Part shown: positions 1 to 9,767 of the stretch, piece by piece
Layout: each line of letters opens with the position of its first letter
Numbering within the stretch: position 1 is the first letter of the stretch
Assembly: GCF_018129385.1 (NCBI RefSeq)
Contig: NZ_JAFCLN010000004.1
Location: 248,001-312,000 of the forward strand
DNA from: Bradyrhizobium lablabi
Lineage (GTDB): Bacteria > Pseudomonadota > Alphaproteobacteria > Rhizobiales > Xanthobacteraceae
DNA length: 64,000 nt
Direction: 5' to 3'
Notes under the pieces: model-generated
What the model was told of the DNA's origin: nothing
Seen by the model: the letters and a program-made list of their open reading frames with translations, nothing else
Database searches by the model: none
Program-made: the position numbers and the translations under genes

Positions 1-224
1 CGCCGCGACACGCCCTCGACGTACCGCTTGTTTCCCTCCATCAATCGCTTCAGCGCGGCATCCGGCGACAACACGTTTTCCGGCTTCGGCGGAGCTTTTG
101 CTTCCTTGGCGCTGGCGGCGGCACTACCGAGCATCAGGCCGAGCGCCGATGCGCCGAGCAAAACAAACGAACGCCGGGAAGGCGCGAGCGGTTGAACGAT
201 ATCTCGGGCGCACTTTTCGCACAT
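1..224 (-). CDS. beta-carbonic anhydrase, Tat-exported (N-terminal part, runs off the window)
   Basis: The gene reads leftward and is cut by the window edge, so only the first 74 codons are present. It starts at the ATG at 224 (MCEKCARDIVQPL). A twin-arginine signal is visible: SRRSFVLLG followed by a small hydrophobic stretch and an Ala-rich AAASAK cleavage region. The mature part begins LSPDAALKRLMEGNKRYVEG, which matches the N-terminal helix of periplasmic beta-class carbonic anhydrases (CO2 hydration, zinc enzyme). The zinc ligands lie beyond the window, so catalytic competence cannot be judged. The family call rests on this N-terminal helix and the Tat signal only. Confidence 0.75.
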   Translation of the reverse strand, partial: MCEKCARDIVQPLAPSRRSFVLLGASALGLMLGSAAASAKEAKAPPKPENVLSPDAALKRLMEGNKRYVEGVSR

Positions 225-433
225 GTCACTTTCCTGCCTGCGTGAGCGACGTAAAGCGCCGTGATACGCTACTTTAGGTTAAGTTTCGGTTGGCGCGCGC
301 GGCGGGCGGTCCGTTGGCGGGCTGTTGCCGTACCGCATCCAAAAATGTCCGCGCTGCGGAAACAAAGCCCCGCTTTTGCATGAGGGCGATGCCTTGGCCT
401 CCGGCGCCCCCCGTGGACATTTGCGGGGGGTGA

Positions 434-1495
<1,062 letters not shown>

Positions 1496-1518
1496 CTGCA
1501 AACAAAGAAGAGCTGTCC

Positions 1519-2487
1519 ATGAAAGCCTATGTCTACGGCGCCAACGGCGCTGAAATATCCGATGTCGCAAAACCCTCGCCGAAGGGCACGCAGGTGCTGG
1601 TCAAGGTTCACGCCTGCGGGCTGAACCGCGCCGATCTCGGCATGACCAAGGGCCATGTCCACGGCTCGGCCGGCGGCGTCGGCACCGTGCTCGGCATGGA
1701 ATGGGCCGGCGAAGTGGCGGAGCTCGGCCCCGATGTGAAAGGCGTCAAGGTCGGCGACAAGATCATGGGCTCGGGCGCTGCGGCGTTCGCCGAATACACG
1801 CTGGCCGATCACGGCCGGCTGTTCCGTGCGCCCTCCAACATGAACTTTCAGGAGGCGGCGACGCTACCCGTCGCGCTCGCGACCATGCACAACGCCGTCG
1901 TCACCAACGGCGCGCTACAGGCGGGCCAGACGGTGCTGATCCAGGGCGCGAGCTCCGGCGTCGGGCTGATGGCGATGCAGATCGCCAAGCTCAAGGGCGC
2001 CAAGCTGGTGGTCGGCTCCTCCACCGATGCAATGCGCCGTGGCCGCTTGAAAGAATTCGGCGCCGACCTTGCGATCGACTCCTCCGATCCGGCCTGGGTC
2101 GACGAGGTGCTGAAGGCGACCGGTGGGGAAGGCGTCGACCTGATCGTCGACCAGATCTCGGGCCCGGTCGCCAACCAGAATCTGAAGGCGACGAAAGTGC
2201 TCGGCCGCATCGTCAATGTCGGCCGGCTCGGCGGCACCCATGGCGACTTCAACTTCGACCTGCACGCCGCGCGCCGCATCAGCTATATCGGCGTCACCTT
2301 CCGCACCCGCAGCATCGAGGAGATCCGCGAAATCTTCGACGAGGTCCGCAAGGACATCTGGAGCGCGGTGGAATCGCGAAAGCTGCAATTGCCGATCGAC
2401 AAGGTCTACAATTTCGCCGACATCGGCAAGGCGTTCGAGCACATGGAAGCCAACAAGCACCTCGGCAAGATCGTGGTGACGTTGTAG
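1519..2487 (+). CDS. zinc-independent MDR oxidoreductase (quinone oxidoreductase-like)
   Basis: A 322-residue medium-chain dehydrogenase/reductase. The N-terminal GroES-like domain (about 1-125) begins MKAYVYGANGAEISD and contains GMEWAGEVAELGPDVKGVKVGD. The Rossmann domain follows, with the nucleotide loop LIQGASSGVGLMAMQIAKLKG and the sugar-binding GRLGGTHGDF segment. The catalytic and structural zinc ligands of alcohol dehydrogenases are absent, which points to the NADPH:quinone reductase/enoyl reductase branch. It follows the nitronate monooxygenase by 23 bases and is probably in the same operon. A GC-rich hairpin repeat follows its stop codon. The substrate is unknown. Confidence 0.85.
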   Translation: MKAYVYGANGAEISDVAKPSPKGTQVLVKVHACGLNRADLGMTKGHVHGSAGGVGTVLGMEWAGEVAELGPDVKGVKVGDKIMGSGAAAFAEYTLADHGRLFRAPSNMNFQEAATLPVALATMHNAVVTNGALQAGQTVLIQGASSGVGLMAMQIAKLKGAKLVVGSSTDAMRRGRLKEFGADLAIDSSDPAWVDEVLKATGGEGVDLIVDQISGPVANQNLKATKVLGRIVNVGRLGGTHGDFNFDLHAARRISYIGVTFRTRSIEEIREIFDEVRKDIWSAVESRKLQLPIDKVYNFADIGKAFEHMEANKHLGKIVVTL

Positions 2488-2500
2488 CCCCCGCTCTCGT

Positions 2501-2550
2501 GTCCCCGGACGCGGTACGGCGCGTAGCGCGGCGCCGCAGAGCCGGGGAAC
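2501..2550. repeat. GC-rich palindromic intergenic repeat
   Basis: The segment starts CCCCGGACGCGG and ends GCCGGGG, so the ends can pair in a stem enclosing a second GC-rich imperfect palindrome around GCGCGGCGCCGC. It lies 14 bases after the MDR gene stop. It resembles the short GC-rich repeats widely scattered in bradyrhizobial genomes. It could act as a terminator or mRNA stabiliser, but no T-tract follows. Confidence 0.55.
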
Positions 2551-2660
2551 ACCGGCTTTAATCATAACAATTCGCAACACACCTGCTTCTGCGAGCGAGT
2601 TGCGACTGCGCCTGTGGATGGCGGCTTGATGTTGCCGGTCGGCCTGCTAAACCGCCGCCC

Positions 2661-4049
2661 ATGACCGCTACCCACGCGCACAAATCCAGCACCAAGACAT
2701 CGGTCGCGGCGATCTCGATCCTCGCGAGCGGCAGCATGGCCGTGGCCAAGCTGGTGGTCGGCATCGCCATCGGCTCGCTGGCGCTGATCTCCGAGGCGCT
2801 GCACAGCGCGATCGATCTGGTCGCCACCATCATCACCTGGGCGGTGGTGCGGGTTTCCGACCAGCCGGCGGATGCCGAGCACCATTACGGCCACGGCAAG
2901 TTCGAGTCGCTTTCGGCGCTCGGCATCACCGCCCTGCTCTACGTGCTGGCCGGCGGTATTTTGGTCGAGGCCTATGGCCGCCTCAGCGAAGGCACGCCGC
3001 CGCCGACCATTTCGGCAATCCCGTTCATCGTGCTGGTGATCGATATCGCCATCAACTTCTGGCGGGCCCGCGCGCTGCACCGCGCCGCGCGCGAAACGCG
3101 CAGCCAGGCGCTGGCCGCCGATGCGCTGCATTTCGCCTCCGACGTGCTGGGCTCCACCGCCGTCATCGCCGGCCTCATTCTGGCCGGGCTCGGCTTCTGG
3201 TGGGGCGATGCGGCAGCCGCCGTCGCGGTGGCCGTGATGATCGGTTTTCTGGGCCTGAAGATGACGCGCGCGACCGTCGAAACCCTGCTCGACCGCGCGC
3301 CCGAGGGCATTACCGAAAAGGCGGAAGCTGCGATCCGCTCGGTGAGCGGTGTCGTGGATGTGGACCGCATGCGCGTGCGAATGGTCGGCCCCACCTATTT
3401 CATCGACGCCATCGCAAAAGTGCCGCGCACCTACCCGATCGACCGCGTCGAGGAGATCAAGCGCAAGGCGCAGGCCGCCGTCAGCGAGGCGCTGGGCGAT
3501 GCCGACCTCACCTTCACCGCAGTGCCGGTCGCACGCGACAACGAGACCGTGCGCGACCGCGTGATGGTGATCGCGCGCAATTCCGGCCTCGCGGTCCATC
3601 ACGTCACCGTGCACGATCTCGGCAGCAAGCTGATCGTCAGCCTCGACCTCGAGGTCGACGGCGAGATGCCGCTGACATCTGCGCACGACATCGCCCACAA
3701 CCTCGAGCGCAGCATCCGGGAAGAGTTCGGCGAGGACGTCGAGGTCGATACCCACATCGAGCCGCTGGAACCGGAATTGCCGCACGGCACCGACGCGCCG
3801 GCCGAACGGGTCGAGGCGATCAAGAAGGCGCTGACCGGATTTGCCGCCAACGGCGCCATCCATGACATCCACAATGTGCGGGTACGCGACACCGACGCCG
3901 GCGAGATCGTCAACTTCCACTGCCGCGCCGCGCCGTCGATGAGCGTCATCAAGGTGCACGAATGCGTCGACGAGATCGAGCGCGCACTGCGCCGCGCGTT
4001 CCCCTCGATCAAGCGCGTCATCAGCCATGCCGAGCCGCCGCGCGCGTAG
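2661..4049 (+). CDS. cation diffusion facilitator (CDF) family metal exporter
   Basis: A 462-residue inner-membrane divalent cation/proton antiporter, probably exporting zinc, iron, cobalt or manganese. Six transmembrane helices lie within about residues 15-215. The paired metal-site motifs are visible as ALHSAID (His48, Asp52) and DALHFASD (His157, Asp161), with the loop HHYGHGK at 74-80. The cytoplasmic tail is unusually long (about residues 215-462) and seems to contain two consecutive CDF C-terminal-like units, where most family members have about 300 residues and one unit. The start ATG follows CCGCCGCCC and has no strong ribosome site, but the N-terminus MTATHAHKSSTKT is typical. Metal specificity cannot be read from this. 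Confidence 0.9.
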   Translation: MTATHAHKSSTKTSVAAISILASGSMAVAKLVVGIAIGSLALISEALHSAIDLVATIITWAVVRVSDQPADAEHHYGHGKFESLSALGITALLYVLAGGILVEAYGRLSEGTPPPTISAIPFIVLVIDIAINFWRARALHRAARETRSQALAADALHFASDVLGSTAVIAGLILAGLGFWWGDAAAAVAVAVMIGFLGLKMTRATVETLLDRAPEGITEKAEAAIRSVSGVVDVDRMRVRMVGPTYFIDAIAKVPRTYPIDRVEEIKRKAQAAVSEALGDADLTFTAVPVARDNETVRDRVMVIARNSGLAVHHVTVHDLGSKLIVSLDLEVDGEMPLTSAHDIAHNLERSIREEFGEDVEVDTHIEPLEPELPHGTDAPAERVEAIKKALTGFAANGAIHDIHNVRVRDTDAGEIVNFHCRAAPSMSVIKVHECVDEIERALRRAFPSIKRVISHAEPPRA

Positions 4050-4267
4050 TGCTTCGTCAAACCGAAAAGGCGTAAATCCACGGGCGCGTTCCTGTTTCGG
4101 ACTCGTCCGTTGAATCACGATTCCGCGTTGGACAAGATTTATTTCGCATTAACGAATCGTTGACTCTCGACACCACGGGAAAACTGGATTCAAATCGCTG
4201 TGATTCGGAAGCACGTGGGGTACTTCCGAAAGACGGTGCAAACAGATTTCGGCGGGGGTCTAAAGGC

Positions 4268-6589
4268 ATGGCGCGTGCGCATGCGGCGAACGCGTGCGTC
4301 CAATCCGATTCGATCAAGGGATTGGCGCAGTCGATCGCGAAGCCGGCCTATCTCAGGCTCCTGACTGCCGAGCCTGCGCTGCGACGCGCTGTGCCAACGC
4401 TGATCATCGCCTTCCTCGTCACCATCTGTCTCGGCGCCTTTGTGCAGGTGATCGATCATAGCCGGCAGAAGCGCGCGGTGATGAAGCGCGACATCTCCGC
4501 GCTCGCGGACATCATCGCCGATCGCATCGATCGCATCACCTCGGTCCGGCAGGATCGCGCCATCAGCATCGAGCGGCTCCAGGCCATCCTGCCGGGCCTG
4601 ATGCCGTCCTGGGGCGGCGCGGCTGGCCGGCACGTCATCGTCGTCAGCGCCGACCAGCGCGTCCTCGCCCGCGTTCCGCTCGAGACCGGCCTCGAGCCCG
4701 ACCGCGTTCTCGACGTGATCTCGACCGCGCAGTTGCTGGCGACGCCCGGCTCGCAGAATGCCGTCACCGACATGACCCTGCCGGGTGGAGGCGGCGCGCT
4801 GGCCACCCAGCGCATGATCAAGTCGCTGCCCGGCCAGGTCATCGTGATCCAGGAGAAGAACGAACCGATCTGGGGATCGGATGCGGCGCTCTCGGTGACG
4901 CTGTCCGCCACGACAGGCTTTGTCGTGCTGATCCTCGGCTTTGCCTTCCACTGGCAATCCACCCGCGCGCGCGAAGGCGACCTGATCAACGATGCCGTGC
5001 GCGGGCGCATCGACACCGCGCTCAACCGCGGCCGCTGCGGCCTGTGGGACTGGGACCTGTCGCGCGGCCGCATCTTCTGGTCGCAGTCGATGTTCACCAT
5101 GCTGGGGCTGGACAGCCGCAGCGACCTCCTCACCTTCGGTGAGGTCAACGCGCTGGTGAACTCCGACGACATCGACCTCTTTGCGATCGCCGACCAGCTT
5201 ATTTCGGGCAAGATCGCCCACATCGACCATTCCTTCCGCATGCAGCACAGCGGCGGCCACTGGATCTGGCTGCGCGTCCGCTGCGAGCTCTCCAGCGGCG
5301 CCGCCGATGCCGGCCTGCACCTGATCGGCATCGCGCTCGACATCACCGAACAGAAGAGCCTTGCCGAAAAGTCCGTGGAAGCCGATCTCCGCCTGCGCGA
5401 CGCCATCGAAACCATCCCGGAAGCATTCGTGCTGTGGGACGCCGACGATCGCCTCGTGCTGTGCAACTCGCACTTCCAGCGCCTGCACCGCCTGCCCGAT
5501 TCTGCGGTGGCTCCCGGCACCTCCTACGAGACCGTGATCGAGGTCGGCAGCATGCCGGAGGTGCGCACCCGCCTACAGGACGCCGGCAACCAGGCGCCGG
5601 GCGCGCGCACTTTCGAGGCGCAGCTCGACAGCGGAAGCTGGCTGCATATCAGCGAGCGCCGCACCAAGGATGGCGGCTATGTTTCGGTCGGCACCGACAT
5701 CACCCGCATCAAGGAACATGAGCAAAAGCTGGTCGACAACGACCTGCGCCTGCGCGCTTCCGTGATCGACCTGAAGCGCTCGCAGACCGAGCTCGAGCGT
5801 CAGGCCATCGAGCTCGCCGACCTCGCCGAAAAATACTCCCAGGAAAAGAACCGCGCCGAGGAAGCCAACCAGGCCAAGTCAAAATTCCTCGCCAATATGA
5901 GCCACGAGCTGCGCACCCCACTCAATGCCATCATCGGCTTCTCCGAGATCATGGGCAGCGGCATGTTCGGCGCGCTCGGCTCGGAAAAGTACCGGGAATA
6001 CTGCCATGACATCCTGACATCAGGAAAATACCTGCTGGAAGTCATCAACGACATTCTCGACATGTCGAAGATCGAGGCCGGCCGCATGAAGCTCGACCTC
6101 GAACCGCTCGACCTGTCGAAGATATTGGCGGAATCTCTGCGCGTGGTCTCGGGCCGTGCCGAGGACAAGAATTTGACGCTCGATGCCGATATCGCCAATA
6201 CGATTTCGGTGATCGCCGACCGCCGCGCGGTCAAGCAGGTCATCGTCAATCTCTTGTCGAACGCGGTCAAGTTCACGCCGGAGGAAGGCAAAGTGGTGGT
6301 GCGCGGCCAGATGCTGAACGACTCGATCGTGCTGATGATCGCCGACACCGGCATCGGCATCGCGCCGGAATCGCTGCGGCGCCTCGGAAAACCGTTCGAA
6401 CAGGTCGAGAGCCAGCTCACCAAGACCTATCAGGGTTCCGGGCTCGGTCTTGCGATCGCCCGCTCCCTCACCGATCTGCATGGCGGCACGATGAAGCTGC
6501 GCTCAAAGCTCGGCGCCGGCACCGTGGTTCGCGTCACCCTCCCGCTCGATGCGCGGCATATCAAGCCGCGGCTGCCGACGGCGGCGTAG
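4268..6589 (+). CDS. membrane-bound PAS-domain histidine kinase, PleC/DivJ-like
   Basis: A 773-residue sensor kinase. The ATG at 4268 (MARAHAANAC) is chosen; a TTG at 4160 is possible in frame but has no support. One hydrophobic helix around residue 55 (TLIIAFLVTICLGAFV) and a second around residue 220 (FVVLILGFAFHW) bracket a periplasmic region. Two PAS units follow (about 255-365 and 375-490), then a coiled coil, then the dimerisation box NMSHELRTPLNAIIGFSEIM with phospho-acceptor His546, and an ATPase domain with NLLSNAVKFT, DTGIGIAPE and GSGLGLAIA. The stretch GMFGALGSEKYREYC is characteristic of PleC-type kinases that regulate DivK in alphaproteobacterial cell-cycle control. That assignment is inferred; no cognate regulator is adjacent. 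Confidence 0.85.
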   Translation: MARAHAANACVQSDSIKGLAQSIAKPAYLRLLTAEPALRRAVPTLIIAFLVTICLGAFVQVIDHSRQKRAVMKRDISALADIIADRIDRITSVRQDRAISIERLQAILPGLMPSWGGAAGRHVIVVSADQRVLARVPLETGLEPDRVLDVISTAQLLATPGSQNAVTDMTLPGGGGALATQRMIKSLPGQVIVIQEKNEPIWGSDAALSVTLSATTGFVVLILGFAFHWQSTRAREGDLINDAVRGRIDTALNRGRCGLWDWDLSRGRIFWSQSMFTMLGLDSRSDLLTFGEVNALVNSDDIDLFAIADQLISGKIAHIDHSFRMQHSGGHWIWLRVRCELSSGAADAGLHLIGIALDITEQKSLAEKSVEADLRLRDAIETIPEAFVLWDADDRLVLCNSHFQRLHRLPDSAVAPGTSYETVIEVGSMPEVRTRLQDAGNQAPGARTFEAQLDSGSWLHISERRTKDGGYVSVGTDITRIKEHEQKLVDNDLRLRASVIDLKRSQTELERQAIELADLAEKYSQEKNRAEEANQAKSKFLANMSHELRTPLNAIIGFSEIMGSGMFGALGSEKYREYCHDILTSGKYLLEVINDILDMSKIEAGRMKLDLEPLDLSKILAESLRVVSGRAEDKNLTLDADIANTISVIADRRAVKQVIVNLLSNAVKFTPEEGKVVVRGQMLNDSIVLMIADTGIGIAPESLRRLGKPFEQVESQLTKTYQGSGLGLAIARSLTDLHGGTMKLRSKLGAGTVVRVTLPLDARHIKPRLPTAA

Positions 6590-6594
6590 CGCCC

Positions 6595-8763
6595 TCACAC
6601 CATCAGATCATGCGTAACGGGACCGGCAGCCGGCCTGGGATCTGACACCGCGTTTGCATCGACGTGAGCAGCGGCTGCTTCGTGCTCCCAATCCCAGTGA
6701 TCGTGATGCTCGTGGTGGCTGTGGTCGTCGGCGCCGTAAATGGTGATCTTTATGACCTGCTCGGTGCCGTCTTCCGTCGTCACCGTAAAGCTGTCGGTGA
6801 GCGTGTCGCAATCATCGAGCGACTGCACGGCGCAATTGTTGTTGTCGAGCGTATAGGTCCACTTGCCGTCCGCCGTCATCGTGAAGGTGCCGTAGCCGCC
6901 ATCGCTCGCCTGGCATTCGACCGGTGTGAACGTGTCGGACGGATTGTCGATGTCCGTGCTGATGAGGCATCCTCTCGCAGTCGGGATACCCCAATCCTTG
7001 CAGCCGGCCTCGACCACTGCGCCGCGCTTGTCGCCGGAAATATCGGCGGCATCGTTGGTGCCGCCGATGATGATCGTCACCTCCTGCTCGGTGCCGTCGA
7101 CGGTGGTTACCGTGAAGGTGTCGATGAGCTGGTCATCGACATTGAGCGCCTGCACTTCGCAGTTGTCGTTGTCGAGCGTGTAGGTCCACTTGCCGTCCGC
7201 CGTCATCGTGAAGGTGCCGAAGCCGCCATCGCTCTGCTGGCATTTGACCGGCGTGAACGTATCGGACAGGTTGTCGATATCGGCGGCGGTAAGGACGCCC
7301 GTCGCGGTCGGGATACCCGGATCCTTGCAGGCGGCCTCGACCACCGCGCCTTCCGTGTCGCCGGAAATGATCGCGGCATCGTTGATGCCGCCGATGACAA
7401 TCGTCACCATCTGCTGTGTGCCATCCACGGTGGTCACCGTGAAGGTGTCGGTGAGCCGGCCGCCGACATTGAGCGCCTGCACCACGCTGTTGCCGTCATC
7501 GAGCGTGTAGGTCCACACGCCATCCGCCGTCATCGTGAAGGTGCCGTAGCCGCCATTGCTCGCCGTCGGCGTATCGACGGCCGTGAAGGCATTGTGCGGA
7601 TCGTCGACGTCGGTGCTGGTGAGCGTGCCACTCGCGCTGCGCGGGGCTGGTGCCGCCGGTGCGAAAGCCATGGCAAGGCGGGCGCCGCCGCCGCTGTCGC
7701 CGCCCCCCTCGGTCAACGAGCCGGAGGCATTGCCGGAAATGACGGCATCGTCATTGACGCCGTCGATGTCGATCGTGAAGGTCTGGTTGGCCGAGATGGT
7801 GCCATCCGACACCGTAACGAGAAAGTTCTGCTCCGTGGGTGTCTTGAGCGCATTGATCGCATCATCATCCGGCACGAAGGTATAGGCGCCGGTCGCGCTG
7901 TTGACGTACAGCGTGCCGAACTGGCCCGCCTGCGATACGTTATAGGTTATCCCGTCCAGCACCGTCGCGCCGGGCATTCCCCCGCTGATGCCGTAGCTCA
8001 GTGTGGCCGCGTTGTTGGAGCTGCTGGCCGAAAAGATTCCGCTGGTCGAGCCGAAAGTATCGAACGCGAACGTATCGATTTCGGTCGGCCCCGTGCCGAG
8101 GGCCAGCGTCAACGTCGGCGTCGGCTCCGGAAGCGACGCGCGTATGAAGGTGAACTCGGGTATCGGCTGAATCGATGGCAGCGCGGGAAGCGCGTCCTGC
8201 GCCTCCGCAGAGCCCGGCGGGACGAAATTGATCGGTTGCAGCACCGTCGGATCGATGAAGGTAGGGGCGCCCGAGCCGTGCGTGCCGTACCCTTCCGTCA
8301 GGTTGGCGTACACTTCCTTTTGCGCCGCCTGTAGCTCTTCCATGCGCGCGGCATTGTTGGTGAACTGGCTGACGCTGACCGAGGAGCCGGTGCGGCTCAG
8401 GACGATGGTCTCTCCGGGATCCCCGACAATGATAGAGCGGGGGACCGCTTCCTTGGTCACAAGCTCGAACGTGCCGTGCTGCAAATCCTTGAATGCGATG
8501 CTGTCGTCGTCGAGCAACGTGAGATTCGCATCCGATGCCCACGCGTCCTTCATGGTTGCGAACGTCAGGGCCGTGAGCGACAGCAGGCCAAACCGGTTGC
8601 CAACGGATTTGCGAGCCAGCCGCCCCGCAGCACCGCTCCCATGGTTGAGGGTGTCGATCGCGGCTCTAATGTTGCCAGTGGCCTGGTCGCCAGCGGGTTG
8701 CGGATGCAGGGTCGCGGCGGCCCCGCCTTCATCCCCGGACTGTAAGCGGGGTTCCCTGAACAT
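6595..8763 (-). CDS. VCBS-repeat protein with His-rich C-terminus
   Basis: A 722-residue secreted or surface-type protein read from the ATG at 8763 (MFREPRLQSG); an in-frame upstream start at 8937 is less likely. Residues 60-75 are mildly hydrophobic. A cadherin/Ig-like region (about 250-337) ends TFTIDIDGVNDDAVISG. Three VCBS repeats follow at about 340-465, 466-572 and 573-680, each with GTFTMTADGxWTYTLD and DTFTVTTxDGTxQ. Repeats 2 and 3 carry extra cysteines (479, 508, 535; 588, 599, 617, 644, 652) that repeat 1 lacks. The C-terminus is a His/Asp/Glu cluster (HSHHEHHDHW) and lacks RTX glycine repeats. VCBS proteins are commonly type I secretion substrates and adhesins. The gene is divergent from the FecR/TPR pair. 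Confidence 0.8.
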   Translation of the reverse strand: MFREPRLQSGDEGGAAATLHPQPAGDQATGNIRAAIDTLNHGSGAAGRLARKSVGNRFGLLSLTALTFATMKDAWASDANLTLLDDDSIAFKDLQHGTFELVTKEAVPRSIIVGDPGETIVLSRTGSSVSVSQFTNNAARMEELQAAQKEVYANLTEGYGTHGSGAPTFIDPTVLQPINFVPPGSAEAQDALPALPSIQPIPEFTFIRASLPEPTPTLTLALGTGPTEIDTFAFDTFGSTSGIFSASSSNNAATLSYGISGGMPGATVLDGITYNVSQAGQFGTLYVNSATGAYTFVPDDDAINALKTPTEQNFLVTVSDGTISANQTFTIDIDGVNDDAVISGNASGSLTEGGGDSGGGARLAMAFAPAAPAPRSASGTLTSTDVDDPHNAFTAVDTPTASNGGYGTFTMTADGVWTYTLDDGNSVVQALNVGGRLTDTFTVTTVDGTQQMVTIVIGGINDAAIISGDTEGAVVEAACKDPGIPTATGVLTAADIDNLSDTFTPVKCQQSDGGFGTFTMTADGKWTYTLDNDNCEVQALNVDDQLIDTFTVTTVDGTEQEVTIIIGGTNDAADISGDKRGAVVEAGCKDWGIPTARGCLISTDIDNPSDTFTPVECQASDGGYGTFTMTADGKWTYTLDNNNCAVQSLDDCDTLTDSFTVTTEDGTEQVIKITIYGADDHSHHEHHDHWDWEHEAAAAHVDANAVSDPRPAAGPVTHDLMV

Positions 8764-9119
8764 TGGTATCGACCTCGCCTGGCGAATATTCAGGCTCGCC
8801 CCGCCAAAAATCCCTGATCCAAATAAGCCAACCCATTCCGGACGTAGGCGCATCCAGCGACACTCAACCAGACGGTGATGCCGTCGCCGCGCCGTAAGAC
8901 AGGCCCTCTCCCTTGGAAAGCCTCTTTGATTATTCAAGGGCGGAACAGTGACCCTTTCGTCGCCGCCAATCAGCCAATAGGATTAGGCCGGCATACCCGG
9001 TTGGCTGAAATGGCCTGCGGTCTCCGGTCTGACATTATGCGCGAAGGCAGACCGGACAATTGCTTTGGCAAACCATCGGCCGGGCCGGAACAACGAGATC
9101 TTCTCAGAAGGAGGGGATC
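8764..9119. other. divergent intergenic region between VCBS gene and fecR-like gene
   Basis: This 356-base stretch has no credible gene. It contains the presumed promoters of both divergent genes and an inverted repeat CCGGTCTG...CAGACCGG at 9024-9055. A strong ribosome site, GAAGGAGGGG, lies at about 9107-9116 for the rightward gene. No convincing -35/-10 pair could be fixed by eye. Confidence 0.5.
9024..9055 (+). promoter_or_regulatory. inverted repeat upstream of FecR-domain gene
   Basis: Arms CCGGTCTG (9024-9031) and CAGACCGG (9048-9055) are perfectly complementary with a 16-base spacer. The element lies about 65 bases before the fecR-like start codon, so it could be a 5' UTR hairpin or a protein-binding dyad. 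No T-tract follows. The function is a guess. Confidence 0.3.
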
Positions 9120-9764
9120 ATGCGCGCACATGCGATTAGCGTGTTGGTGACGGGACTTGCCCTGGCGCTGGCCGGTTTCTCGCCCGGCCGGGCCCAGACA
9201 CCGACAGAGCCGGCACGGCCTGCCGTTCAGAACGTCGAAGCAAAACCCATCGGGAAAGTCGTGACCGTGTCGGGCTCCGTCACGATCGAGCATGCCGGTG
9301 CGGTCGTCGTGCAGGCCGCCGTTTCCGCCGGACAGACCAAGGTCGGCGATCTCGTCTACCTCGGCGATGTCGTCAAGACCGCAGCGGATGGCAAAGTAGG
9401 CCTCAACTTCACCGACGGCAGCTCGTTCAATCTGTCGAGCAACGCCCACATGGTGTTGAACGAGTTCGTGTACGACCCGAACGGAAAATCCAACTCCACC
9501 TTGTTCAACCTGACCAAGGGCACGTTCACCTTCGTTGCCGGCAACGTCGCCAAGACCGGCGACATGAAGATCGACACCCCCGTGGCCACCATGGGCATTC
9601 GCGGCACCACGCCGCGCGTGGAAATCTCCGACGACGGGTCAGTCAGATTTTCCACCCTGATCGAGGAGACGGCCAGGGTTGCGAAGAAGGCCGCAGGCCC
9701 CGCCCCCCGGCAGCCCGAACAGGTAACACCGCAGCCCAATCTCAAGATATGCCGGGGGTGCTAG
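9120..9764 (+). CDS. exported FecR-domain protein
   Basis: A 214-residue protein starting at the ATG at 9120, which has a very strong Shine-Dalgarno sequence directly upstream. Residues 1-25 form a Sec signal peptide (ISVLVTGLALALAGF, cleavage near GRAQ). Residues about 45-160 form a FecR domain: GKVVTVSGSVTIEHAG, KVGDLVYLGDVVKTAADG, NLSSNAHMVLNEFVYDP and TPVATMGIRGTTPRVE. FecR-like periplasmic domains of this kind usually accompany adhesins or signalling proteins and are not confined to iron citrate regulation. The stop codon is three bases before the next gene, which indicates an operon with the TPR gene. The opposite-strand neighbour is a VCBS-repeat protein, and FecR and VCBS proteins are often linked. 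Confidence 0.8.
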   Translation: MRAHAISVLVTGLALALAGFSPGRAQTPTEPARPAVQNVEAKPIGKVVTVSGSVTIEHAGAVVVQAAVSAGQTKVGDLVYLGDVVKTAADGKVGLNFTDGSSFNLSSNAHMVLNEFVYDPNGKSNSTLFNLTKGTFTFVAGNVAKTGDMKIDTPVATMGIRGTTPRVEISDDGSVRFSTLIEETARVAKKAAGPAPRQPEQVTPQPNLKICRGC

Positions 9765-9767
9765 CGC

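Noticed and set aside
6832..7530. Regularly spaced similar DNA blocks that could suggest a CRISPR-like array
   Set aside because: The blocks are about 310 bases apart and code for VCBS repeats in an intact protein; there are no short direct repeats with unique spacers.
6664..8334. 556-codon plus-strand reading across the VCBS gene
   Set aside because: It consists of a repeat-derived pattern complementary to the VCBS units and has no start support.
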